Source of the DNA: Bosea sp. AS-1
GTDB taxonomy: Bacteria > Pseudomonadota > Alphaproteobacteria > Rhizobiales > Beijerinckiaceae
Assembly: GCF_002220095.1 (NCBI RefSeq)
Contig: NZ_CP022372.1
Coordinates: 2,886,501 to 2,950,500, forward strand
Reading direction: 5' to 3'
Length of the DNA stretch: 64,000 nt
The position numbers and the translations under genes were made by a program. Below the pieces are notes generated by a model. It had not been told where the DNA came from, searched no databases, and was given only the letters and a program-made list of their open reading frames with translations. Each line of letters begins with the position of its first letter. Positions within the stretch are counted from its first letter, which is position 1. Of the stretch, positions 9,325-19,365 are shown one piece after another.

Positions 9325-9735
9325 TCAGAGCACCGCGAGCACCACCCCGACCCACATGCACAACAGCACGATGGCGCCGACGCCATAGACCGCGCCGCGC
9401 AACGGCAGTTTGTTCGGACCGATGTGGATCAAGGTGTGCACAATGCGGGAGACGACGAAGATCCAGGCGAGCGCCGTCATGACATAGCCTGTCGCCGCGA
9501 CTTCCATGGCGAGCATGATCAGCGCGAAGAAGATGACAGGCAGTTCGAACTGGTTCGAGAAGTTGGCCGAGGCGAGACGGGCGGCGACGGGGTAGCGCTC
9601 GGTCGAGACCGTAACCTCTTCCGGCCTTACTTCGCCGGAGGCGAAGGCATTCTTCCGGCGAACGGCGAGAATGACGCCGACGATAAAGATCCAGAGGATC
9701 ATCGCGAGCGCCGGATAGATCAGTTTCAGTGTCAT
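9325..9735 (-). CDS. MAPEG family membrane protein
   Basis: A 136-residue four-helix inner-membrane protein of the MAPEG superfamily (membrane-associated proteins in eicosanoid and glutathione metabolism). Visible: TM1 IYPALAMILWIFIVGVILAV, the loop ending ANFSNQFELPVIFF, where the Asn-x-x-Glu pattern of the family stands, then AWIFVVSRIVHTLIHIGPNK and a last helix. Bacterial members of this short type are widespread and mostly uncharacterised, so a glutathione-linked role is only a family-level guess. It is followed downstream, about 150 bases away on the same strand, by the DUF2865 gene. Confidence 0.85.
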   Translation of the reverse strand: MTLKLIYPALAMILWIFIVGVILAVRRKNAFASGEVRPEEVTVSTERYPVAARLASANFSNQFELPVIFFALIMLAMEVAATGYVMTALAWIFVVSRIVHTLIHIGPNKLPLRGAVYGVGAIVLLCMWVGVVLAVL

Positions 9736-9799
9736 TGCTCGCTCTCAGCCCTCGTTGCAGCCTGGCCCGTGGGCCAGACTGCACAAAGGCGGAGAAGGC

Positions 9800-11473
<1,674 letters not shown>

Positions 11474-11791
11474 TCAGCGGTTCAGGCGGGTGACCGATGG
11501 CGCCTGTGGCGGAACCCAGAAGCAGCCAGCGCCAAAGATCGTGTGGCCGGCGGCGTTGGCCATCTGCTGGCAATCGTTGAGGCGCTGGCAGAATTGGTGC
11601 TGCATCTCGCCCGGGCCGCTGTTCGGGACCGTCTTGAACTGGCAGCCAGGCGGCCAATCGGCCGGATTCGCAGCTGCGGGGGCGGTGGTGGCGACCCCGT
11701 AGCTCAGGCCCACCACAAGGCCCAGAGCAGCCAGGCGGGCACCCGGAGGAATCCGGTGCGTAACCGAGGAAATAGCTGAAATATCGAGCAT
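11474..11791 (-). CDS. Small exported cysteine-containing protein
   Basis: I do not recognise a family. The 105-residue product has an N-terminal export signal (ARLAALGLVVGLSYGVATTAPAAA). The mature part of about 55 residues carries four cysteines (GCQF, FCQRLNDC, GCFW), which could form two disulphides in the periplasm. The start ATG 11791 is preceded by GGAGGC; the longer open frame upstream has no support. It is transcribed toward guaB but ends with its own strong hairpin. Divergent from the MFS gene across about 290 bases, which probably hold both promoters; I see no clear -35/-10 pair there. Confidence 0.65.
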   Translation of the reverse strand: MLDISAISSVTHRIPPGARLAALGLVVGLSYGVATTAPAAANPADWPPGCQFKTVPNSGPGEMQHQFCQRLNDCQQMANAAGHTIFGAGCFWVPPQAPSVTRLNR

Positions 11792-12078
11792 GGAATGCCT
11801 CCGAGATGTGACGTCGCGCGCCCCTCGCGAAGGTTCGGCTGTGCCGAACAAAATTGGAAATGGTCCGTGTTTCAGCGCTGTTGCAGGGCAAAAATCGCAT
11901 GGCCGAGTTGTGCACAGTGACGAGCCATAAGTCTGGTGCATGGCGGAAGCGCGCGGGCCGGGGGCAAATCGGCCGCCGGATCGCGATTTCGCCCTCGTCA
12001 CATGCTGCACGTCGCATTAATAGCCAAGCTTATGATTTCAAGCGCGCCTATCTGAACAAGGCGCAGAAGGTCAAAGCC

Positions 12079-13518
12079 TTGCAACGCGCCAAACTGCTCC
12101 CTCTGATCGTCGCCTGCGCGCTGTTCATGGAAAACACCGACTCGACGGTGATCGCCACCTCGCTGCCCATGATCGCGAAGTCGCTCGGAGAAGATCCGAT
12201 CGCGCTGAAGCTGGCCTTGACCTCCTATCTCGTCAGTCTCGCTGTCTTCATCCCGATCTCCGGGTGGATGGCTGACAAATTCGGCGCTCGGAGCGTCTTC
12301 CGCGCCGCGCTTTGCATTTTCATGCTCGGATCGGTGTGTTGTGCGATGTCGAGTTCGCTCGGCGCCTTCGTTGGCGCGCGCTTCTTCCAGGGGATGGGCG
12401 GGGCGATGATGGTGCCGGTCGGGCGCCTCGTCATCCTGCGCAGCGTCAGCAAAGCCGAGATGGTGAGCGCGCTTGCTTATCTCACCGTGCCGGCACTGGT
12501 TGGGCCGGTCGTCGGGCCACCGCTCGGCGGCTTCATCACCACCTATTTCGACTGGCGCTGGATCTTCTTCATCAACATCCCGATCGGTCTCGTCGGCATC
12601 GTGTTGTCGAGCCTCTTCTTCGAGGACATCCGCGAAGAGGACGTGGCGCCGCTCGACCTGCGCGGCTTCATTCTCTCCGCCTTCGGCTTCGCTGCGCTGA
12701 TGCTGGGGCTGGCGGCGGGGGGGCGGCACATGGTCCCTGCCTATGTCTCCTATGGCTGCGTTATAGGCGGCACGCTGGCGCTCCTCGCCTATTGGGTCCA
12801 CGCCAGGCGGGTGCCTTATCCGGTCCTCGACCTCTCCCTCTTCCGCATCCCGACCTTCCGCATCGGTGTGATCGGCGGTTCGATCTTTCGCACCGGCATC
12901 GGCGCGATTCCGTTCCTGCTGCCGCTGATGCTGCAGCTCGGTTTCGGGCTCGACCCACTGCAATCCGGCCTCATCACCTTTGCCTCGGCCGCGGGCGCGA
13001 TGATCATGAAGACGCTGGCGAAGACGATCCTGGCGCAATACGGCTTCCGGCGCGTGCTGACTTTCAATGCGCTGATCGGCGCGGCCTTCCTCTCCGCCTC
13101 CGGCCTGTTCACGCCGACGACGCCGCACGCGATCATCCTGTCGGTGCTGCTGGTCGGCGGCTGCTTCCGCTCGCTGCAGTTCACTGGCATCAACGCGTTG
13201 AGCTATTCCGATGTCTCCAACCGCGAGATGTCGAGCGCGACGAGCCTTTCCAGTGTGGCACAGCAGCTTTCGCTGAGCATGGGCGTCACTATCGGTGCCT
13301 TCGCATTGGAGGCGGCGAATACTCTCAACGGGGGCAGGGCGCTCGCTGCCGGCGATTTCTGGCCGGCCTTCGCGATCGTGGGGCTGATCTCGGCCTCCTC
13401 GGCCTTGTGGATGGCGCAGCTTGCTCCCGATGCGGGTGCCGAAGTCTCGGGCCATTCGCCGGTGAGCAAGCGCAAGATGACCGCCGAGGCGATTGCCGAC
13501 CAGAAGCCGCTGGATTGA
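12079..13518 (+). CDS. MFS multidrug-type transporter (DHA2/EmrB-QacA group)
   Basis: A 479-residue proton-coupled exporter of the 14-helix DHA2 group. Signatures: TM1 ending ENTDSTVIATSLPMIA (DHA2 motif D1), SYLVSLAVFIPISGWMADKFGARSVF (motif A), FFQGMGGAMMVPVGR (motif B), and VPALVGPVVGPPLGGFITTYFDWRWIFFINIPIG (split here as VGPVVGPPLGGFI and DWRWIFFINIPIG, motif C). The start is uncertain. No ATG stands close to TM1. TTG 12079 has GAAGG eight bases upstream and gives a normal length, while the frame is open back to 11854. No membrane-fusion partner is adjacent, so the substrate is unknown. Confidence 0.9.
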   Translation: MQRAKLLPLIVACALFMENTDSTVIATSLPMIAKSLGEDPIALKLALTSYLVSLAVFIPISGWMADKFGARSVFRAALCIFMLGSVCCAMSSSLGAFVGARFFQGMGGAMMVPVGRLVILRSVSKAEMVSALAYLTVPALVGPVVGPPLGGFITTYFDWRWIFFINIPIGLVGIVLSSLFFEDIREEDVAPLDLRGFILSAFGFAALMLGLAAGGRHMVPAYVSYGCVIGGTLALLAYWVHARRVPYPVLDLSLFRIPTFRIGVIGGSIFRTGIGAIPFLLPLMLQLGFGLDPLQSGLITFASAAGAMIMKTLAKTILAQYGFRRVLTFNALIGAAFLSASGLFTPTTPHAIILSVLLVGGCFRSLQFTGINALSYSDVSNREMSSATSLSSVAQQLSLSMGVTIGAFALEAANTLNGGRALAAGDFWPAFAIVGLISASSALWMAQLAPDAGAEVSGHSPVSKRKMTAEAIADQKPLD

Positions 13519-13588
13519 GTTTTCGCTTCCCATGACCGAACGGCGCCCGCATGGAGCTTATCCCAGTCGAGGCGGTGGCGGAGGATTG

Positions 13589-13969
13589 ATGCGGAAGGAC
13601 TGGCTTGCTTTGCTCGGCTATTCCGTCCTGATCGCGGCACTGCCGGCGGCCCTGCTGGGGGCGGTCTCGGAAGTCAACGAATACCGGGCAATGGGCATCG
13701 ACGCGCTCGATTGCGACGGACCGCTCGGCGTGCTGCTCTTCGCTATCCCCACCATTCTGATCTACGGGACCGGCGCGATCGTCAATGCGCGCCGGTTTCG
13801 GCGCCGGCGCTCGGCCGTGGCAACCTGTCTCTGCGGTTTGATCTGTGTGCCGCTGGCGATCAACATCTGTGTGGCGTTCCGCGAGAGCGCCCGCCCCGAC
13901 GTTCGGGAGGGGTGCGGTTCCGCCGCTACTCAGACGGGTGCGTCTTCGGCTTCGCGTTTGCGCCTGTAG
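13589..13969 (+). CDS. Small membrane protein, unknown family
   Basis: Not recognised. The 126-residue product has three hydrophobic segments: WLALLGYSVLIAALPAALLG, GVLLFAIPTILIYGTGAIV and ATCLCGLICVPLAINICVAF, with a basic stretch RRFRRRR between the second and third. The start ATG 13589 has GGAGG five bases upstream. The last 40 bases overlap the 3' end of rlmE on the other strand, an unusual but acceptable tail-to-tail overlap. It follows the MFS gene by 70 bases and could be co-transcribed. Confidence 0.6.
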   Translation: MRKDWLALLGYSVLIAALPAALLGAVSEVNEYRAMGIDALDCDGPLGVLLFAIPTILIYGTGAIVNARRFRRRRSAVATCLCGLICVPLAINICVAFRESARPDVREGCGSAATQTGASSASRLRL

Positions 13970-14664
13970 CCTGTCGCCAGCACATAAAGCTCCGAGGAAT
14001 CGGCCCGGCTGGCTGCCGGCTTGACGTTGCGGACGGTGGTGAAGTCGCGCTTGAGGCCGGCGAGCAGCTCTGCGCTGTCGCCGCCCTGGAACAGCTTGGC
14101 GAGGAAGAACCCGCCTGGCGCCAGCACGTCATGGGCGAATTCGAGGGCGGCCTCGGCCAGAGCGATGATCTTGAGGTGGTCGGTCTTCTTGTGACCAGTG
14201 GTGTTGGCTGCCATGTCGGACATCACGCCATCGGCGCGGCCGCCAAGCCGCTCGGTCAGCAGGGCCGGGGCCTCTTCGGCCATGAAATCCATCTGAATCA
14301 GATCGACATCCGGAATCGGATCGACGGGCAGCAGGTCGATGCCGACGATGTGGCCCTTGCCGCGCTCCAGCCCGATGCGCTTGGCCGCGACCTGACACCA
14401 GCCACCCGGCGCGCAGCCGAGATCGACCAGTCGCTGGCCGGTCTTCAGGAACTTGTAGCGATCGTCCATTTCCTCGAGCTTGAAGGCGGCCCGCGAGCGA
14501 TAGCCAAGTTCCTTCGCCCGCTTCACATAGGGGTCGTTGAGCTGGCGCTCGAGCCAGAGCTGCGAGGAATGCTTGAGCTTTCCGGCCTTCTTCACCTTGA
14601 CGCGTAAGTCGCGCGCGCCCGCCGCCGTTTTGCCGCCGGCTCCTCCCGATCTTCCGCCGCTCAT
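13930..14664 (-). CDS. rlmE: 23S rRNA (uridine-2'-O-)-methyltransferase
   Basis: Methylates the 2'-OH of U2552 in the A-loop of 23S rRNA (RrmJ/FtsJ) using S-adenosylmethionine. The 244 residues show the K-D-K-E catalytic set: Lys in RSRAAFKLEEMD, Asp in VMSDMAANTTGH, Lys in GGFFLAKLFQGG and Glu in DSSELYVLATG. The SAM loop is VDLGCAPGGWCQVA. The N-terminus carries a basic, glycine-rich extension (SGGRSGGAGGKTAAGAR) of a kind frequent in alphaproteobacteria. It follows the ppx gene by 10 bases, a standard pairing in this group. Confidence 0.96.
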   Translation of the reverse strand: MSGGRSGGAGGKTAAGARDLRVKVKKAGKLKHSSQLWLERQLNDPYVKRAKELGYRSRAAFKLEEMDDRYKFLKTGQRLVDLGCAPGGWCQVAAKRIGLERGKGHIVGIDLLPVDPIPDVDLIQMDFMAEEAPALLTERLGGRADGVMSDMAANTTGHKKTDHLKIIALAEAALEFAHDVLAPGGFFLAKLFQGGDSAELLAGLKRDFTTVRNVKPAASRADSSELYVLATGYRRKREAEDAPV

Positions 14665-14674
14665 CGCTCCAAAC

Positions 14675-15790
14675 CTATCTGCGCCGCCACCAGGCGCGAT
14701 CCTCGTGCATCATGCGCAGCAGAATGCCTTCGCGCAGGCCACGATCGGCGATCCGCACCCGGTCGCTCGGGAAGGCCCGGCGGATCGCCTCGAAGATCGC
14801 GCAGCCGGCCAGCACGAGGTCAGCGCGTTCACGGCCGATGCAGGCATTCGCCGCCCGGGCGGCATAGTCCATCTCGATCAGGCGGTCGATGACGGTGAGG
14901 ATATCGTCCTGCTGCATCCACAAGCCATCGACCTCGCGCCGATCGTAGCGGGGCAGGCCGAGATGGATGCCGGCAACGGTCGTGACCGTGCCCGAGGTGC
15001 CGAGCAGGTGGAAGCTGCGCGCCTGGCGCGCGCCTGCGGCCTTCTTCACGAAAGGCTCGAGAACCTGTGCGCAGTCCTCGACCATGCGCTCGAACAGTTC
15101 GCGGCTGACCTCGACGCCACCATAGCGCTCGGCCACCGTGACGACGCCGATCGGCAGCGAGGCCCATTCGCGGATGCGGGCAGCGGGATCGCGCGCCTCG
15201 CTGCGGCTGCCGAGCCAGACGATTTCAGTGGAACCGCCACCGATGTCGAAGACGATGACGCCCTCGGCCGCGGGGTCGGCCAGCGCCGCGCAGCCCGAGA
15301 CGGCGAGCGTGGCCTCGGTCCGCTGGTCGATGATCTCCAGCGAAAGCTCGGCCTCGGCCGCGACGCGGCGCACGAAGTCGAGGCCATTGGTAGCGGCACG
15401 ACAGGCCTCGGTGGTCACGAGCCGGGCGCGGGTGACACCGCGATTCGCCATCTTGCCGCGGCAGATCTTCAGCGCCTCGACGGCGCGGTCCATCGCGGCG
15501 TCGCCGAGCCGGCTGCTCGCTGCCAGCCCCTCGCCGAGACGCACGATTCGCGAAAAGGCATCGACGACCCGGAAGCCGTGCTGGGCCGGGCGCGCGATCA
15601 GCAGCCGGCAGTTGTTCGTGCCGAGATCGAGCGCGGCATAGGTCGTCTGCGATCGGTAGACGTGGTGTCCATTATGGGATCTGGGAGCCGAGACAACAGC
15701 GGCGCCGCCGGCCCTGGGCGGATCGGCGCTATGTCTTTGCGATGACGTCGCATAAGTGACGCCGCCGCGCTGTCGGTCCTCGACCGCCAC
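14675..15790 (-). CDS. ppx: Ppx/GppA phosphatase family protein
   Basis: An exopolyphosphatase/guanosine pentaphosphate phosphatase of the ASKHA fold, 371 residues, cytoplasmic. Motifs: the phosphate-1 loop YAALDLGTNNCRLLIARP, the central VIVFDIGGGSTEIVWLG (phosphate 2) and LLGTSGTVTTVAGI. It has the single-domain length, without the C-terminal HD-type domain of E. coli Ppx. The start is GTG 15790 after a GGGGGA sequence; the first 48 residues precede the fold and look disordered. Coupled to rlmE downstream. Whether it prefers polyP or pppGpp cannot be read from the sequence. Confidence 0.93.
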   Translation of the reverse strand: MAVEDRQRGGVTYATSSQRHSADPPRAGGAAVVSAPRSHNGHHVYRSQTTYAALDLGTNNCRLLIARPAQHGFRVVDAFSRIVRLGEGLAASSRLGDAAMDRAVEALKICRGKMANRGVTRARLVTTEACRAATNGLDFVRRVAAEAELSLEIIDQRTEATLAVSGCAALADPAAEGVIVFDIGGGSTEIVWLGSRSEARDPAARIREWASLPIGVVTVAERYGGVEVSRELFERMVEDCAQVLEPFVKKAAGARQARSFHLLGTSGTVTTVAGIHLGLPRYDRREVDGLWMQQDDILTVIDRLIEMDYAARAANACIGRERADLVLAGCAIFEAIRRAFPSDRVRIADRGLREGILLRMMHEDRAWWRRR

Positions 15791-16041
15791 CGTTCAAATC
15801 CCCCGACCTGCCGTACCGACACAGAGCGATCCGGCAAGGGGCCGCGCCAAGCGCAGCCATCTGCTTCGTCAGCAAGCTAACAACAGCGCAAGCCGCATGC
15901 CAAGCGGAACCTTGCCGTCGCGGCAGGTTGCACGGGCCGGGCGCGGAAATCCGGCACACGCCCTTGCGCGGACGCAGTCGCTTCGGCCAGTCTCCGCGCG
16001 CGCCGCCGCAGAGCGCGACAGGATAGGGCAGGAAGCAGATC

Positions 16042-17544
16042 ATGGCCGCCGGACATCTTCTCGCGATCGACCAGGGCACGACTTCCTCGCGCGCGATCGT
16101 GTTCGATTCGTCTCTGGCTCCGGTCGCCAGCGCGCAGAAGGAATTCCCGCAGCATTTTCCTGCTTCCGGTTGGGTCGAGCATGAGCCTGAGGATATCTGG
16201 GAGACCGTCCTGTCCACCGCACGCGAGGCTCTCGCCAAGGCCGGGCTCAGTGCGCAAGACATCGCCGGCATCGGCATCACCAACCAACGCGAGACGACGC
16301 TGATCTGGGACCGCCAGACGGGCAGGGCCATTCATCGCGCCATCGTCTGGCAGGACCGGCGTACGGCGGATGCCTGCGCGAAGCTCGTCGCCGCCGGCCA
16401 TGAGGAACTGGTTACGAGCCGCACTGGCCTGCGCATCGACCCCTATTTCTCCGGCACGAAGATCGCATGGCTGCTCGACAATGTTCCCGGTGCGCGGCGG
16501 CGGGCCGAGGCGGGCGAGCTCGCCTTCGGCACCGTCGACTGCTTCTTGCTCTGGCGGCTGACCGGCGGCGCCGTGCATGCAACCGACGCGACCAACGCGG
16601 CACGCAGCATGCTGTTCGATATCGGCCGCGGCGTCTGGGACAAGGACCTGCTCGCGCTGCTCGACATTCCCGAGGCGATCCTGCCCGAGGTGCGCGATTG
16701 CGCGACGCATTTCGGCGACACCGCACCGGAGCTTTTCGGCGGGCCGATCCCGGTGCGCGGCATCGCCGGCGATCAGCAGGCGGCGACGATCGGCCAGGCC
16801 TGCTTCGACCCCGGTATGGTCAAGTCGACCTACGGAACCGGCTGCTTCGCCCTGCTCAATACCGGCGACAAGCCGGTGCGCTCGAAGAACCGGCTACTCA
16901 GCACGATCGCCTACCAGCTTGGCGGTAAGCGCGCCTATGCGCTGGAGGGCTCGATCTTCATTGCCGGGGCGGCGGTGCAGTGGCTGCGCGACGGGCTCGG
17001 CATCATCGAGAAGGCGAGCGATACCGGCCCGCTCGCGGAGGCGGCCGATCCGGCGCAGGACGTCTATCTGGTGCCCGCTTTCGTCGGGCTGGGCGCTCCG
17101 CATTGGGACGCCCATGCGCGCGGCGCGCTGTTCGGATTGACGCGCGGCACCGGCCCGCGTGAATTCGCCCGCGCCACGCTGGAAAGCGTCTGTTACCAGA
17201 CCCTCGACCTGATCGAGGCCATGCATGCCGACTGGCCCCAGGCCGGGCAGGGTGGTCGTGCGGTGCTGCGGGTCGACGGGGGCATGGTCGCCTCGGACTG
17301 GACGATGCAGCGCCTCGCCGACATCCTCGACCTTCCTGTCGATCGGCCGACGGTCCTGGAGACCACAGCTCTGGGCGCCGCCTATCTCGCCGGGCTCGAC
17401 GCCGGCCTCCTGCCGGAGCCGGACCGCTTCGCCGATCTCTGGCGGCTGGAGCGGCGCTTCCTGCCAGCGATGGCCGCGAGCCAGCGCACACACAAGGTCG
17501 ATGGCTGGCGCGATGCCGTGCGGCGGACGCTGAGCTCGAACTGA
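16042..17544 (+). CDS. glpK: Glycerol kinase
   Basis: Phosphorylates glycerol to glycerol 3-phosphate (FGGY kinase family), 500 residues, the usual length. Visible: [16 protein letters not shown] (phosphate loop), [56 protein letters not shown] and [14 protein letters not shown]. An AGGAAG site precedes ATG 16042. No glpF or glpD is adjacent. The gene is divergent from ppx across 250 bases, in which I see no convincing operator. Identity is certain. Confidence 0.97.
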   Translation: MAAGHLLAIDQGTTSSRAIVFDSSLAPVASAQKEFPQHFPASGWVEHEPEDIWETVLSTAREALAKAGLSAQDIAGIGITNQRETTLIWDRQTGRAIHRAIVWQDRRTADACAKLVAAGHEELVTSRTGLRIDPYFSGTKIAWLLDNVPGARRRAEAGELAFGTVDCFLLWRLTGGAVHATDATNAARSMLFDIGRGVWDKDLLALLDIPEAILPEVRDCATHFGDTAPELFGGPIPVRGIAGDQQAATIGQACFDPGMVKSTYGTGCFALLNTGDKPVRSKNRLLSTIAYQLGGKRAYALEGSIFIAGAAVQWLRDGLGIIEKASDTGPLAEAADPAQDVYLVPAFVGLGAPHWDAHARGALFGLTRGTGPREFARATLESVCYQTLDLIEAMHADWPQAGQGGRAVLRVDGGMVASDWTMQRLADILDLPVDRPTVLETTALGAAYLAGLDAGLLPEPDRFADLWRLERRFLPAMAASQRTHKVDGWRDAVRRTLSSN

Positions 17545-17594
17545 GCCAAAGACGCGGCACTGAATCCAGCCGTTCTCGAAGGAGCCTATCAGGA

Positions 17595-18293
17595 ATGTTG
17601 AAGGGCCATGGCCTGCTCTCGCTCTGGAACGGGGTCGAACCCGGCCGGCTTGGCGAATACAATCTTTGGCATACCCGCGAGCATGTTCCTGAGCGGCTGG
17701 TCATTCCCGGCATGCTGCGTGCGCGCCGTTATCACCGCGGCGAAGGACCGTTACTGGAATTCCTGACGCTCTATGAGCTGGAATCCAACGCCGTGCTGGC
17801 AAGCGCGCCCTATCGCGCGCTGCTGGAAACTCCGACCTCCTGGTCGCGCTCCATGCGGCCGTCCTTCCGGGGCTTCTTCCGCGTCGGCCACCTTGCCGTG
17901 CTCAGTCGAGGCGGCGGCGTCGGCAGCGCTCTAATGGCGACAACCTTCGCGGACGCGTCTGCGCCCGAGCGCGCCTGGGAAGAGATCGTCGAGCGCGTCC
18001 TGCGCGAAACGGCGGCAACCGCGATCCATGTCCTGAAAAAGGATCCCGCTGTCGCCCCGGTGCCATTCTCCGTGCCGCCGGGAGGAGGGGCGTCCTATGC
18101 CGATGGCGGAGCGATCATGGTCGAGTGCTATGACCGGACCCGCCTCGCGAGCGTCGCCGCGGCGCTCGATCCCATGCTCGGTGGGCAAGGGCTGGCGCAG
18201 GGTCGCGCGGGCTGGACGACCTATGACCTGGCCTATCTGCTCGACCGGGACGAGCTTCCCGACGTTGTAACATTGTCCCGCCCCGAGGCCTGA
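17595..18293 (+). CDS. Conserved protein, possible dimeric alpha/beta-barrel type
   Basis: Not confidently recognised. The 232-residue product has two halves that look related. Each starts with a strand-helix unit containing Trp and His or acid residues (LLSLWNGVEPGRLGEYNLWH, and later ATTFADASAPERAWEEIVER). This suggests a tandem ferredoxin-like (dimeric alpha/beta barrel) fold like EthD or heme-degrading/monooxygenase-like proteins. No signal peptide. GAAGGAGCC precedes ATG 17595. The 3' end overlaps the LysR gene tail-to-tail by 61 bases, and the gene points toward the catabolic cluster, so a role in handling an aromatic or related compound is possible but unproven. Confidence 0.6.
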   Translation: MLKGHGLLSLWNGVEPGRLGEYNLWHTREHVPERLVIPGMLRARRYHRGEGPLLEFLTLYELESNAVLASAPYRALLETPTSWSRSMRPSFRGFFRVGHLAVLSRGGGVGSALMATTFADASAPERAWEEIVERVLRETAATAIHVLKKDPAVAPVPFSVPPGGGASYADGGAIMVECYDRTRLASVAAALDPMLGGQGLAQGRAGWTTYDLAYLLDRDELPDVVTLSRPEA

Positions 18294-19201
18294 GCGCCTA
18301 TCGCGCCGGCCGCCCCCTTGGGGTGGTTGGCGATCGCATGGAGAAGCATGCGCTGCAGATGCTGCGCCGGGCGCGGCAGCGGCTCGCCGTCTCGCGCGAT
18401 GATCCCCACGGTGCGCCGGATCGAGGGCGCGCTGATCGGTAGGATGAGCAGTTCGGGGCTCGGGGGGATCGCCAGCCGCGGCAGTACCGTGACCGCGATG
18501 CCGTTCGCGACGAAGCAGACCGCCATGTTGACGCGTTGGACCTCGTAGGCCCAGTCCAGCTTTTCGCCGAAAGTGCCCAGACTCTCGCTCAGCATGAAGC
18601 CGTGGCTCGTCGTCGTGGCGACGCGCGCCAGCGGGTAGCCGACGAGATCGGACCAGGTCAGCGCTTCGCGGTCAGCCAGCGGATGGTCGGCCGGAACGGC
18701 GGCGACGAAATCCTCCTCGAACAGCGCGCGGGATTTCTGTGTCCAGAGCTGTGCGCCGAGGATGGTCAGTGCGAACTGCGCCTCGCCGGAAGCGACGCGC
18801 TCGCGCAGCGCGGCGGCCGGCTCGTCGAAGACCGTGACCGAGACCTGCGGATAGCGCTGGCGGAACTCGCGGAGTACATCCGGCAGGAAATGCTCGCCGA
18901 GCGAGCCGAGGCAGCCGACCGAGACCTTCTCCCGCGCCTGCCGCCCCTCGCGCCTCAGGTTCTCGTAGAGGTGGCTGAGGCGCATCAGCGCATCGCGCGC
19001 CTCCGGGAAGAACTCCTGCCCGGCGCGTGTCAGCGACAAGCTGCGCGTGGTGCGCTGGAAGAGCGTGACGCCGACATCTTCCTCGAGCTTGCGGATCCGA
19101 TGGCTCAGCGCCGTCTGCGACAGGCGCATCGCTTCGGCGGCCCGCCGAAAGCTGCCGAATTCGGCGATCTGGATGAAGGCCTCGAGCCCTGCGACGTCCA
19201 C
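18233..19201 (-). CDS. LysR-type transcriptional regulator
   Basis: A 322-residue LysR regulator with an N-terminal winged helix (LEAFIQIAEFGSFRRAAEAM, then LSQTALSHRIRKLEEDVGV, residues about 5-46) and a periplasmic-binding-protein-like effector domain beginning REKVSVGCLGSLGEHFLP. The start is GTG 19201 with AGGAGG nine bases upstream. It is divergent from the FAD oxidoreductase, so it most likely controls the catabolic/import block and responds to its substrate. It is not PcaQ-like: the N-terminus lacks the PcaQ signature, and the pca operator at 24750 fits PcaQ, which is not in this window. The C-terminal tail after residue about 290 is low-complexity. Confidence 0.92.
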   Translation of the reverse strand: MDVAGLEAFIQIAEFGSFRRAAEAMRLSQTALSHRIRKLEEDVGVTLFQRTTRSLSLTRAGQEFFPEARDALMRLSHLYENLRREGRQAREKVSVGCLGSLGEHFLPDVLREFRQRYPQVSVTVFDEPAAALRERVASGEAQFALTILGAQLWTQKSRALFEEDFVAAVPADHPLADREALTWSDLVGYPLARVATTTSHGFMLSESLGTFGEKLDWAYEVQRVNMAVCFVANGIAVTVLPRLAIPPSPELLILPISAPSIRRTVGIIARDGEPLPRPAQHLQRMLLHAIANHPKGAAGAIGAQASGRDNVTTSGSSSRSSR

Positions 19202-19216
19202 CGCATCGCCTCCTAT

Positions 19217-19232
19217 TGAGCAATATAACTCA
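19217..19232. promoter_or_regulatory. Probable LysR-type operator
   Basis: TGAG-N8-CTCA, an interrupted dyad containing the LysR T-N11-A pattern, sits 16-31 bases upstream of the LysR start and about 140 bases before the divergent FAD oxidoreductase. This is where a LysR protein would bind to repress itself and activate the divergent operon. The dyad is short, so this is a candidate only. Confidence 0.45.
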
Positions 19233-19365
19233 TGAATAGGGCTCTCAAATTCATTTGAACAGCATCTGTCAGCGCGCCTATCCTGACTTTAAGAAGCTGC
19301 TGCCGACCTCTGCCGCTCCCTGAGAGGGCGCAAAGGATCGGCCATGAGGCCTAGGGAAACGCATC

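Noticed and set aside
11998..13533. 511-codon minus-strand frame across the MFS gene
   Set aside because: The plus-strand frame has all MFS motifs; the antisense product is a charged, domain-free string.
18233..19201. The local LysR protein as PcaQ
   Set aside because: Its N-terminal helix-turn-helix sequence does not resemble PcaQ, and it is divergent from the FAD oxidoreductase and not from pcaD.
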